Below are positions 21,508 to 32,700 of a stretch of 64,000 bases of DNA, piece by piece. The stretch is from Shinisaurus crocodilurus (Eukaryota; Chordata; Lepidosauria; Squamata; Shinisauridae), in assembly GCA_021292165.1 (NCBI GenBank), contig CM037877.1, forward strand, positions 300,158,726-300,222,725, written 5' to 3'. Below the pieces are notes generated by a model. The model made no database searches. It was not told the origin of the DNA and worked only from the letters and a program-made list of their open reading frames with translations. Both the position numbers and the translations under genes were made by a program. Within the stretch, counting starts at the first letter, position 1. Every line of letters begins with the position of its first letter.

Positions 21508-21926
21508 CAGGGCCCCCAACCTTTTTGAACCCATAGGCACATTTGAGAAACTGCTGTGGGTACCACCACAAAATGGTTCCCACGATGGATGATGTGGCTA
21601 GTCACATGACGGCTGCCGTGGAAGCCTGGCTAGCCAAAAGTGAGCTAAAGGGATTGGGGGCGGGGGAGAAATAGCAAGGCTAGAGGCTGGGAGGGAGGGG
21701 GAAAGAGCAAAGCAAAGGGGTAGAGGGGAGAGAAAGAGCAAGACTAGAGGCTAGAAAGAGAAAGAAGACTGGCCGAACATTTCCCAAGGTTTTTCTTTTA
21801 AAAAATTTTTTTAAGGGGGCAGGGATGGGAGAGCTTTGTGGGTGCCATTGGAGGTCCTGTGGGTGCCATGGCACCCATGGGCACTGCGTCAGGACCCCTG
21901 ACGCAGACCCCTGACGCAGACCCCTG
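21508..21926. mobile_element. hAT element with perfect 8-bp duplication, 419 bp
   Basis: The element starts CAGGGCCCCCAACC and ends CAGACCCCTG. The right end carries three tandem copies of a 14-bp 'acccctgacgcaga' block. GCATAAGC flanks it exactly at 21,500-21,507 and 21,927-21,934. It splits an older repeat ('agagtcttgttgtggcacc' at 21,457, resuming 'ttttctggactacagtctgg' at 21,935). A related remnant occupies 39,600-40,720 and the cassette introns. Confidence 0.9.
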
Positions 21927-21975
21927 GCATAAGCTTTTCTGGACTACAGTCTGGACTTCAGTAGGTGCATGAAGC

Positions 21976-23099
21976 CTTTCCTGAGTTATCAGTGGGTTGG
22001 ATCCAGGATCTCCCTTCTTTGGACAGAAGGGCTCCACCCATGAAAGGTGTCTCTACCCGATTTTCAGGGGTGCACCACAGCTCCCCCCTTCAGCAGGGTC
22101 CTCTCACTATCTGTATAGCATTTTCAAGGGGCTGGAGGGGCTTGCCTGGGGCGGGGGGGGGCAGGGTCCACTTCCGCCAGCTCAGCTGCATGCACCTAAA
22201 TTTGGGTCCAGTCCATTATATATACGGTACTCATGGGGAATTGGAAGCAGTGGCGTCAGAGGGGAGTGATAATTTTACCTTATTAATAATGGCCATTCAC
22301 AAAACAGTTGTTGGATGATAACGCAGGCACCCTTGCCTTGTGAGCTAACTCACACAGGTACTGTGATAAAAAGCCTTTGTCCCTGTTCAAGCCACGGGAG
22401 AGAGTTGAACCTTTTGACACATTGTCGTTCATCTGCTTCGTGTTGAAACCTCTCTGAGGTTCCTTTGTTTGAGGACGGCCACCTTCAGGGCAGCGTCCCT
22501 GCGTCCTGGGAGGCTGAAATGTCCCCCCCACTGATTTTGGAACGTTGCCATTTCCGTTGTCAGATGTGTGTGTCAGATTCTTTTGCGCAGAGACTGGCCT
22601 GCCTGCCCTGCGGAGAGCGCGGTAGGGTGTCGCTAGCGAATGGTGCCATGCAGCACATGGGGAGATGAGCTGGCTGGTGTGTGGGCCCCAGAGGCTGCGA
22701 CGGCATCCCTGGGTCCTGTAATAGTGTTGCTGGAGCAGATGCAGGGAACAAGTTGGCATGTGGGTCTGTCGCAGGTCCCTGTGTTCCTGTGTCTGCATCT
22801 CTGTGGACCCCCGTTGGAAGGCAGCTGCACCTTCACATGGATGTTATCTCTTCCCACCCACCCCGCTCCATATTAATCAGCACTGAGCGAAGGGATAGGG
22901 GGGTCTCCCCTATGCACGGGTGCCTTGCAGCGTTCCTGTCCAAGAAGTATTGCTCAAGAGTGTTCACACATCTTCCAGAAGTGTGTTGAGCTGCAACTCC
23001 CATCATCCCCAGCCAGCATGGCCAACAAATCTCACCCTCCCCAACAACTTCCTCAAGGACATCAATCCTGAATGTTCTCTCCAGTGAGGCTGCCTGGCA
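21976..23099. other. No identifiable gene
   Basis: This is mixed sequence with a G-run near 22,152 and a short MITE scrap near 22,990-23,030. The overlapping open frames on both strands are short and do not resemble any family I know. Confidence 0.4.
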
Positions 23100-23350
23100 A
23101 CAACATTGTCATCTTTTTGGGCTCCAGGTGAAGACTTTCCTCTTCACCCAGGGCAGCATTTGACAGCATATGATAAGGTGTTTAATGGGTTCCTGGGATT
23201 GACTGTTCGTTATCTAGAATTATTGTGTTTTTGTACTTTGTTTTTATATTATTTTATTATATTTCTATTTTGGGGGTTTAATCTTTGTAACCTTCCAGAG
23301 AGCTTTGGCTGTGGAGCAGTGTAGACAAGCAATAAATGAAATGAAATGAA
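23100..23350 (+). mobile_element. L2-type LINE 3' end
   Basis: A phrase like KTFLFTQG, the usual carboxyl tail of L2 ORF2, is followed by an A/T-rich 3' UTR and a terminal TGAAATGAAATGAATG repeat. Confidence 0.6.
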
Positions 23351-23899
23351 TGTGAACTTGGAACTCCAGGTTGCTTAAGGCTGTTCTAAATGCTTGCCAC
23401 GCACTTCTGCAAACACAGCACCTTGCTTCCTTTCTGGGGGAAGATGTTAAATTTGCGTGTTTTCTTCACATCTATAAATATGATCAGGTTATTGCCCTTC
23501 CCCCAAGACCTTGGGAAGTGGCGGGACTCGGCTGGCGACAGGAGACAGTTTGACTCACGCACACCTGAGCAGAAACCAACACGCAGGACCATAATCTCAT
23601 GTATGGCGCAATTTGGCCTAGCTGTTGGTGTGCCATAAACATCTCCAGTTGCCTACTTCTGCTTCCCCTCCTCAGATCTTTGCCCGGTGCCCCACCCCAT
23701 AGAAATGCAGGTCCGTAGGTGGCTTGGAGAGGGGCTGGGGGTGCAAGGTTCACCTACAGAACTTGGTCAAAGGCACTATGATGACTAACATGATGTTGTC
23801 CTCTGCCCCGAGGAGACTGGGTGGTGTCGGGTGGGGCACTAAGATATATCTGCTGGGCACTGAGACGCCATCGGTCTGTTTGCTCTGGCATCCCTCGGG

Positions 23900-23988
23900 A
23901 TGGGCAGCGGGATGGCACGCCTGCTGGCATTCCTCCTGGTTCTGGAGAGCATCATCATAACGGGCCACGCTGGACACAATTCACTTGG
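23900..23988 (+). CDS. ZAN: Zonadhesin exon 1, signal peptide
   Basis: Two in-frame ATGs (23,900 and 23,912) precede a classic secretory leader. [20 protein letters not shown] has a basic residue near the start, a hydrophobic core and small residues for cleavage after about residue 20, counted from the second ATG. The exon ends TTGG before GTGAGC, phase 2, and joins the 29,240 exon in frame. It is too short to appear as a long open frame. The first ATG context is weaker, so 23,912 may be the true start. Immediately upstream (about 23,840) is a weak 'gatatatc' A/T box but no CpG island, consistent with a tissue-restricted promoter. Confidence rests on the phase match with exon 2 and the leader composition. 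Confidence 0.7.
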
Positions 23989-26900
23989 GTGAGCTGGAAG
24001 GGACCTGGGGGAAGAGTGCCGAGAGGTGGCTTTTCTTCTTTTTTTTAGCAATCTATTGTATTACATATGTATTTCTGACTGTGATATTTATTATTTTTGT
24101 ATGCGAATCGCATGGAGATGTTATTATATTAAGTAGCACACAAGTATTACTAATAAATGAATAAATAATGAATAGAAATCCTTGGATCAACCTCTGATTG
24201 ACTATAGGAAGGGCCAAATGTAGAATATGGATTCCCCCCCCCCTTTCTATTTCTTTTTGGGAGGCTAGGAGGGGGAAGAGCAAACCAAGCAGCTGTCTTG
24301 TGGGGCGTCCCCACAATACTGAGGATTAGAAGCTTTGTTTTTAATTGGAACTGAGAGCTGCTGAAATTCCAAGGATACCAAATTCGGCATTTAGGCAGGG
24401 GCGGGCGGGGCAACCCCATGGATATGCCAAATAGGCAGAGCTGGATGTGGAAACAATAATGTTCAGAATGGAAGGGACTGCAGTCCAGGCCCCTGTGGAC
24501 TCTTAACATTAAAAATGTGTTCGTGAAGGTGATCCAATAAGACAGGGTGGGGAACTTCTTTCAGCCCGAGAGGGCCACATTCAGTTTCACAGAAGCTCTC
24601 AGGGGCTTCATTCCAGTGGAGGTCAGGCCCAAAGGCAAAGTGGACAGGACCAAAAATACAGGCATATTTTAGCTTAAAGCACCTACTGCTAGTAGTAACA
24701 AAGTCTTAGGAAAGGCATCGCAACCTTTTGGAATGTGAGAAAAAGTGCACATCTGGAGGGTGCCAGAAATCTGGCCCAGAGAGTGGGGTTTACGTACTTG
24801 TGGCCAGACGGTCAGTTCATGGATGTTTTGAATCCAGCTTTCATGCCCCAAATAAAGAGCCGTGAGACCATGTCATCTGCCTGCCTGCTATAATCCGCCA
24901 GACATCTTTTCTCCTCAGAGGAGTCAAGAGCCTTGGCCTCTCAACTCCAGGCGCCTGTAACCAGCTTTGTTCGCCAGGATTTGCTTCCCCTTTTTTTTCT
25001 TGTAGCCCAATCTGTTAGTTCATGGTATTTGTAGCTTTATAGTTCATTTATTGCCACATTCTTAATCCCGGTGATTTAAGCAGATCATTATCTCACTCCC
25101 CAACTCCAAATTCCCACCAACATTTCTTGCGCGGCTTGAACTTTCAGCAGTAGACACCCTGGCTGGACCAAAGGACACGGCGGGCAGGTTCCTGCATCAC
25201 GCACAGCCACCCTGCAGATAAGCAGCCGTGGCTTGGCTGCTCACAGAATAACAGAAACATACAACAAGAGACTATGTTTAAAATCCTGACAGAAACAAAG
25301 CATAGAAACTTAAAAGTCAAGAATTGTATATATAAAATATAACCGTAAAATATAGTAAAATAGATTAAATTTTATAATGTAATGTAAAAAATTTCCAGAA
25401 ATATTTTTTTAAAAAATTATATATATAAAACATGTATAAGACAGAAACAATTACGGTAGACCTGTAAAATACAACGTCTTTAGGGCTGAAGATGATAATA
25501 ATGTCCTTTCAGACTTGAGGACCTCTCTCACTAGATGGAGTATTATTAGTGCCAAAGTTTTTTTGTTTGATGCTTCCAGAGAAATGTCCTCACAGCATGT
25601 AAGCTTTCTTTATTCTTGTATAGAAGCCAAATGCGTTTCGGCCCAAAGGCCTTCTTCAGTGGCCCTGTAGTTTTCACTTAAGTCAATATACAAGCTAATG
25701 CTCTGTATCTCTCCAATTCAAGGTTGGTTTCATCTACCAAGCTCCTGAGGCAGTGCTGAGCAGCTGGTTGAAATTTTTTACATTACATTATAAAATTTAA
25801 TCTATTTTACTATATTTTACAGTTATATTTTATATATACAATTCTTGACTTTTAAGTTTCTATGCTCACAGAACAACCCACGGCGCACCTGAGAGACGTC
25901 CGGTCTCAATGTGGGTTGTCCCCCACTCCTTCGGTCCTCCAGCCAGCATCCCAGGGGGCTTGGCGGCGAAAGCCACCTTGTCTCCTCTCCCCGCTGCAGC
26001 CACAAGCCCTTTATCTCTCGCCACAGCTTTTTCCCCCTATTCCCCCCCCCCGAAATCACCTTTCACAGTCTCCAAGGGCCCAAGCGGCACATTGGAGGGG
26101 TTGTCACTGGTTCGCCAACCCTTCTTTTTTTCTTTTCTTTTTCAAGTATTCTTTTTCAAGAATCTTTTTAGTCAGATTTGTGCAAATCACCCCTTTGCAG
26201 CGAGATCTTGTACTGTAGTCTTTTTGGTTGGACCTGACTCTTTTCAGTGTCCGCGCACTTTCCCACCCTTTACCAAGATTCTAGGTGCTCGGGACAATGG
26301 AAAAGTGCGAGCCACCCCCTTTTAAGGGAGCAAGGAGCTTTGACAGTTGTCAAAGCTCATTCTTCCTTTTAAAATGGGGTTTTGACAGGGCCAATCAGGC
26401 TTTTTTTTGACAGGGACATATGCATATACATATGTATACGTCCCCGCCGTCAAGAAACCCTGGTAGCCCTGTCAAAAAACCCATGTTTAAAAGGAAGCCT
26501 GAGTTTTGTCAGCTAGCTAGCTGTCCAAACTCCATGCTCCCATAAATGGGGTGGCTCTCTCGCTGCAAAGGGGATGACCTACTCACTACCCCCTTTTGCA
26601 AGCAAAGATCACTTGCGGCTTTGCTTTCCCTTGACAGCTCGCCTTTTGATAGCTGCCGAGAGAGCGCAGAGTAAAAAATGGACTTATTTGCAGCCTCTCT
26701 GGGTCGATGCCCATTTTTGGCGCGCTTTGACAGCAGACACCTTCCAGGCCATTGCCCAGGTGAGGCTTCCCATTTCAGACCCCCCACAAGTGTGCACCTC
26801 CGCACTTGTGCAAGTCCAACTTTAAAAAAAAAAAAAAAACTAAAAAAAAATGTGCAGTTTTTTGCACTTAACATTTTTTAAAAAGGGGTGGCAAACCAGT

Positions 26901-29673
26901 GACAGCCCCTGCAATGTGCCACTTGGGTACTTTGGAGAGGCTGTCACTGGCTGTCAACTTGGAGATTGCAAAAGGTGATCTCTGGGGGGGCGGGGGGAGA
27001 GGGGAAAAGCAGCGGTGAGCTAAAAAGGCCTCGCATTCGCAGCGGGGGACACTGAGCCAGGGATGGCTGCTCCACCATGCCACCGGTGGTAGCCCAGGTG
27101 AGCTCAGGAAGAGCGGCAAGAGGTTTTTGAGAAGAGTGGCTTCTCACCTCTTCCCTGGACCCACAATGGGATTGGTTGCCCAGGTTCACACAACACGACA
27201 ACCCATTGTGGGTCCAACAACCCCTAGGACAAGCCATGGGTTGTCAGGGTGGCTTGTTGCCCTCAAACAAGCCACCCTGTGAGAAGCAGTCCGGGTTCAC
27301 ATGCCACAACAATGCACCGTGGCATAAGAACATAAGCAGAGCCCTGAGGCTGGATCAGACCCGGGGCCGATCTCACCTCGTCCAGCATTCTGTTCACACA
27401 GTGGCCAACCAGCTGCCCACTGGAACCCACAAGCAGGACATGAGTGCAACAGCACCCTCCCACCCATGTTCCCCAGCAACTGGAGTACATAGGTATACTG
27501 CCTCTGATACTGGAGCTTGTCACCCATGGTGGGTCGTCGTGCGAACCAAGTCTGTGAGTCAAGACGTCGCCTGGGTTAGTAGGGAAGGAAGCAGGCTCTA
27601 AAGACGAACAGACTGAGGGGGTGGTGGAATGTCACCCCAGAGCCTCACGACTTGAGATCAGCAAAATGACTGAGATGGATTTCCCGGGGGGGCTTCCTGC
27701 TGGAGCAAGTGCAACAAAGAGTCTTGTGGCACCTGGAAGACTAACAAATTTATCGGCCTGGTTCACGTGTAACGCTGACCCATGGTTTATTTAAGCCATG
27801 GTTTGTTGGCCTACCCAGGGTTTGTCTTGCAGACGATCAAACACACCATGGCCTCTTTTCTCAATCCCCGGATTGTTTGAGTTCGTCCTTCTTTGCACAC
27901 TCCTTTCCTGCATCCCAAATGCCGTTGTGGGCTGTAGTGCTGGCATGTAGGATGACTGGGTTTGTTTGTTTTTCACTGCTTTTGCCCGCTGCCTCTGTAG
28001 CCTGGCGGAACGACCCATGAACAACCCACGGTTCTGGGTTCACACATAACAACCACCCGTCCTTTAAGCAGTCCAGTTCACAACCCGACAGCAAACCTTG
28101 GGTTCTCTTTCGGGATTGTTCGTGGTTAACAAACCATGGTTTGTTATTACGGCTATGTTCACACATCACGACAACCCAGAATTCAGCAACCCAAGCCATG
28201 GGTTAGAGTTATGTGCAAACCAGGCCATAATGGCAGAATTCTACATAAAGTTGAAATGCAGACAAAATAAACACAGAAGCCGTTCAGAAGATCAGTAATA
28301 GGCATTTAAGATGGCTGAGCCTATCAGCAACAGAGTCCCTACTTACTTGTCCAGCTTTGAGGGTACTTTGGGTGAGCAGGAGGGCCTATTCCGCAGTGGC
28401 CCCACACCCCTGGAATGGGTTGCCATTGGGGGTCCATCAGGCCCCATCGTTGCAGGATTTTAGGAAGCCCCTTGAAGACTTGTTTACTGTGGCTTTTCCC
28501 TGATTATGTTTTACTAGACTGTTCTGTTTTGTAGCTGCAGCTGTGTTGTAGGTCTTTAGTAGTGTCTAGGCCAGATGTTTTATGGCTGGCATTTGTGTGT
28601 TGTCGTTTTTAAACTGTTGCTGTTTTATGACTGTATTCGTTTTTATTATAGGGGATTTTATTGTTGTAAGCCCCTTGGGAGGGCTCCGACCCTGAAAGGT
28701 GGCCTAGAAAGATTTTAAATATGTAAGGGTTAGGCGCAATCCTATGTACGTTTAGACAGGGAAAAGTCCTACAGCACCCAGCATTCCCCAGCCAGCATGG
28801 CTGGCTGGGGAATGCTGGGTGCTGTAGGACTTTTCCTTGTCTAAACGTACATAGGATTTCGCCCTAAATAAATAAATAAATATTCAACTCCAGCCTTCCT
28901 CAACCTGGCACCCCTCAGATGTGTTGGACAGCAACTCCCATCATCCCCAGCCAGCATGGCCATGCTGACTGGGGATGGTGGGCTGACAACCCAAAGGTTA
29001 CACTTTGAACACCCTTGAACGCCACCCCCCCAGCCGCTCAAGTGGCCACTTGGGAGATGGTGGTGGCTTGTCCGTTCCAACTTTGGGGGCAAGTTCCGTG
29101 GACTCGCTCTGTGTGTGGAAAGGTTGCCAGGCAGCCCAGGAATAGGGAAAGGCGTGTGTGAAGCGCTGCTCTGAACTGCCGTCCGGTCCTGGGCCGCTTC
29201 AGTCCTGTTTACACTTGTTTCCTTCTTCCTCCAATTCAGGGCAAATCAGTTCCATGGTGCCAGGATATCGCAGAAGCCGTTTGCCACAAAATGTAAGTGA
29301 CGCCTCCCCCCTACCCCCGATACCCTGGATAAGAGCCCATCAGCCTTGGCATCGGGGCTCTGCCTCTTTCCTGCCCTCTTTTTCCCTCGCCACATGTCTT
29401 GTGTGCCTGCCTGCAAGGGCCGTTTTGGGTGAAGATGCCAATGTTGCAACCTTTTCGTATTGGGCGGGTGGGGGGATTTGACTGTATCCGTGCAATGCTT
29501 ATTTACACGTTATAAAACGGGACGGGCTCCAATAAGGCGGGGAATTGACTCAGAGGCACACCCAGCACCGTCTGCCATCGACTGAAGTGGCTGAGCGTGT
29601 GCAGAGTGTGTGCCCATCATTTCCGGAGCCGTCCAAGATGTTTTGCTGCCTGACACAGGGCAGCAAATGGAGC

Positions 29674-29708
<35 letters not shown>

Positions 29709-32700
29709 CAAGTTATTTCTGCACAGGAGGCAGGAAACCCTCACCGGCACCTCTCCTCACCCCTGCCTATAAAAAAATAAAATTAAAAGTACAATAATAA
29801 AGTGAATAATGATCAATGTGCTGCCTTATTATTATTATTAATAATAATAATATTATTATTATTAATAATAATAATATTATTATTAATAATAATAATATTA
29901 TTGATATTGATATTGATATTGATATTGATATTGATATTGATTTATCGCCCATCTGGCCGGCAACCGGCCACCCTGGGCGATGTACATAGAATAAAAACAA
30001 TAAAATACATTTAAAACAATATAAAAATTTTAAAATTTTAACCCACCCCATATTCCCACCTGAACAACCAGGTTTTTAATGAGCGACGGAAGCTCAGCAG
30101 AGAGGGAGCATGGCGGAGGTTACTCGGGAGAGAGTTCCACAGTACGGGGGCCGCCACAGAAAAGGCCCTCTTCCTCGTCCCCACCAGTCTAGCTGCTCTG
30201 GCTGAAGGGACAAGGAGAAGGCCGTCTGTGGCAGATCTTGTTGAGCGGCCCACTTGGTGTTGCTGGAGACGCTCCTTGAGATAGACTGGACCGGAGCCGT
30301 ATAGGGTTTTAAAGGTCAAAACCAACACCTTTTTATGGCACCCAAGCTCTGCTCCTGCCTGAGGCAGCTGCCTCACGCTGCCTCGTGGAAGGGCCGGCCC
30401 ACGCCACTTCTTTAACCACACCCTCATTCCCAGGATGCCCCAACCAAAAAACAGGCGGCACACCCACCCACCCCCGCCCCTTCTGCCAAGGGTTCCCGGG
30501 CAGCCAGGCACCCTGAGGGAATCCCTGTGTTGTAAGTCCATCCTTAGCACGTGGCTGGGATTCCTGTGGGTGGCTACAGATGCTTCCTTTTACTTGCCTC
30601 TTCCGGGCCTCCACAGCCACCCTCACCAGCTGTGATTTCGATGATCCTGGAAGGCCTTTCTGTGACTGGACCCAGCCCACGGAGGATGGCGGAAAGTGGT
30701 CCCGAGGTGAAGGGCAGAGGCCCGGGGAGAGCACCGGCCCCCCAGGAGGGAGCCCTGAACGGAGTAAGACATTTTTGACAACGTTCCCCTCTCCCCCCCC
30801 CGATGCCCGGTCTACTCAGGAGGAGGGTTTGGCTTGGTCTTCCCTTAGGCAAATGCTATTTTGGGCTGCATTAACAGAAGTATCGCTTCCAAATCACGTG
30901 AAGTGCCTAGTTCCGCTCTACTCAGCACTGGTTAGGCCTCATCTTGAGTACTCTGCATCCAGTTCTGGGCACCACAGTTTCAAGAAGGACGTAGACAAAC
31001 TAGAAAGGGTTCGGAGGAGGGCAACAAAGATGCTCAGAGGACTGGAAACAAGACCCTATGAGGAGAGACTGAAGGAACTGGGCATGTTTAGCCTTCAGAA
31101 GAGGAGACTGAGGGGAGATATGATAGTGCTCTTCAAGGACTTGAAAGGTGGTCACACAGAGGAGGGCCAGGATCTCTTCTCCACCATCTCAGAGTGCAGG
31201 ACACAGAATAATGGGCTCAAGTTACAGGAAGCCAGATTCCGCCTGGAAATTTCCTGACCGTTGGAGCAATACGACAATGCAACCAATGGCCTAGGGAGGT
31301 GGTGGGCTCTCCCAATCTGGAGGCATTCAAGGTGCAGCTGGACAGATCTGTCAGGGGTGCTTTGACTTGGATTCCTGCATTGAGCAGGGGGGTTGGACTT
31401 GACAGCCTCATAGGCCCCTTCCAGCTATAATATTCTACGATTCTAGGCCAGTCAGACGTAGCAATGACCCAGTGGGAGTGTGGGAGTCATATTGTCTAGA
31501 CATGATGGGAATTGCAGTCCAATACATCTGGAGAGCTTCAGGTTAGAGGAGGCTGGTTTATGGAACCCTCATATTTAGAGACAATCTAAAATACCAGCAG
31601 CCATGGGAGAGCACTGCTTCCTTTGTGGTTGGCTTGGGGGCTTCCTTTATTGTGTCAGGTTGGCCAATGTGGGAGCCAAGGTTTCATAGATTTCATAGAG
31701 TTGGAAGGAGCCTGCAAGGCCATCGAGTCCAACCCCCTGCTCAATGCAGGAAACTAGAGGAGGGGGTCTCCCATCCAAGTCATAACCAGGCCTGACCCTG
31801 CTTAGCTTTCCACGCTCAGACAAGCTGAGCCAGCGTAAGCCACAGGCTTTGCTCTTGGGCTTTGGTCCGATCCAGCAGATGCTCTGCTTACGTTTGGCTT
31901 GTGTGCGTGAGCCAGAGCACGTGCCTTGCAAGGCAGGCAGCCAACTGAACTCGCTTAGGCAGGGCAGGAAAAGATAGCGGGCAACAAGAACACGCTCAGG
32001 GATGACTTTGGGCATGCTGTCTGAATGTATGGGGATTATGCCTATGTTTTGGGATTAGGGTTAAAGCTCAATTTAGGGTTAGGGTTCAGAAAGCTTGGGT
32101 CCGTGTACATGTCCCGGGGCCTGGAACTTGCTTAGGCGGGCCAGAAAAAGATAGTGGGCAACAGGAACACCCCCAGCGATGCCTTTGGGCATGCTGTCTG
32201 AATCCATGGGGATAATACCTGTGTTTCCAGATGAGGGTTAAAGCTCAAGATAGGGTTAGGGTTAAGAAAACCCTCCGGAATGTCCCTGTCTCTGCTTAAT
32301 TGAATCGGATAGAGGGTTCTCCCTGAAAGAGGTGCTCTGCCCCAGAGGTAGCTGCACTGTGTCTCCAATGTCAGCAGGGCTGTGTATCCACTCCAGATTT
32401 TAGTCTGAGCTTTAGAGCAGCTATCCATGGTGCTGGACCCCACCCGAGGCCCAACCCCCCCCCCGGGTTCAGCACCATGGATAGCTCCTTTAAAGTTTTG
32501 TGTAAAATCTGGAGTGGATACACAGCCCCGCTGACATTGGCATCACCAGCCTCCATTGATCACAAGGGTAAATTCTTGTCCCTTTCCAGGAGGATATTAC
32601 ATCTATCCGGAGGCTGGGCGATCCGCGCATTTGCAAAGCCCGGACCTGGACCCGTCCGCCTCAGAGGTCTGCGTGGAGTTTCTGTATTTTTTGTACAGCC

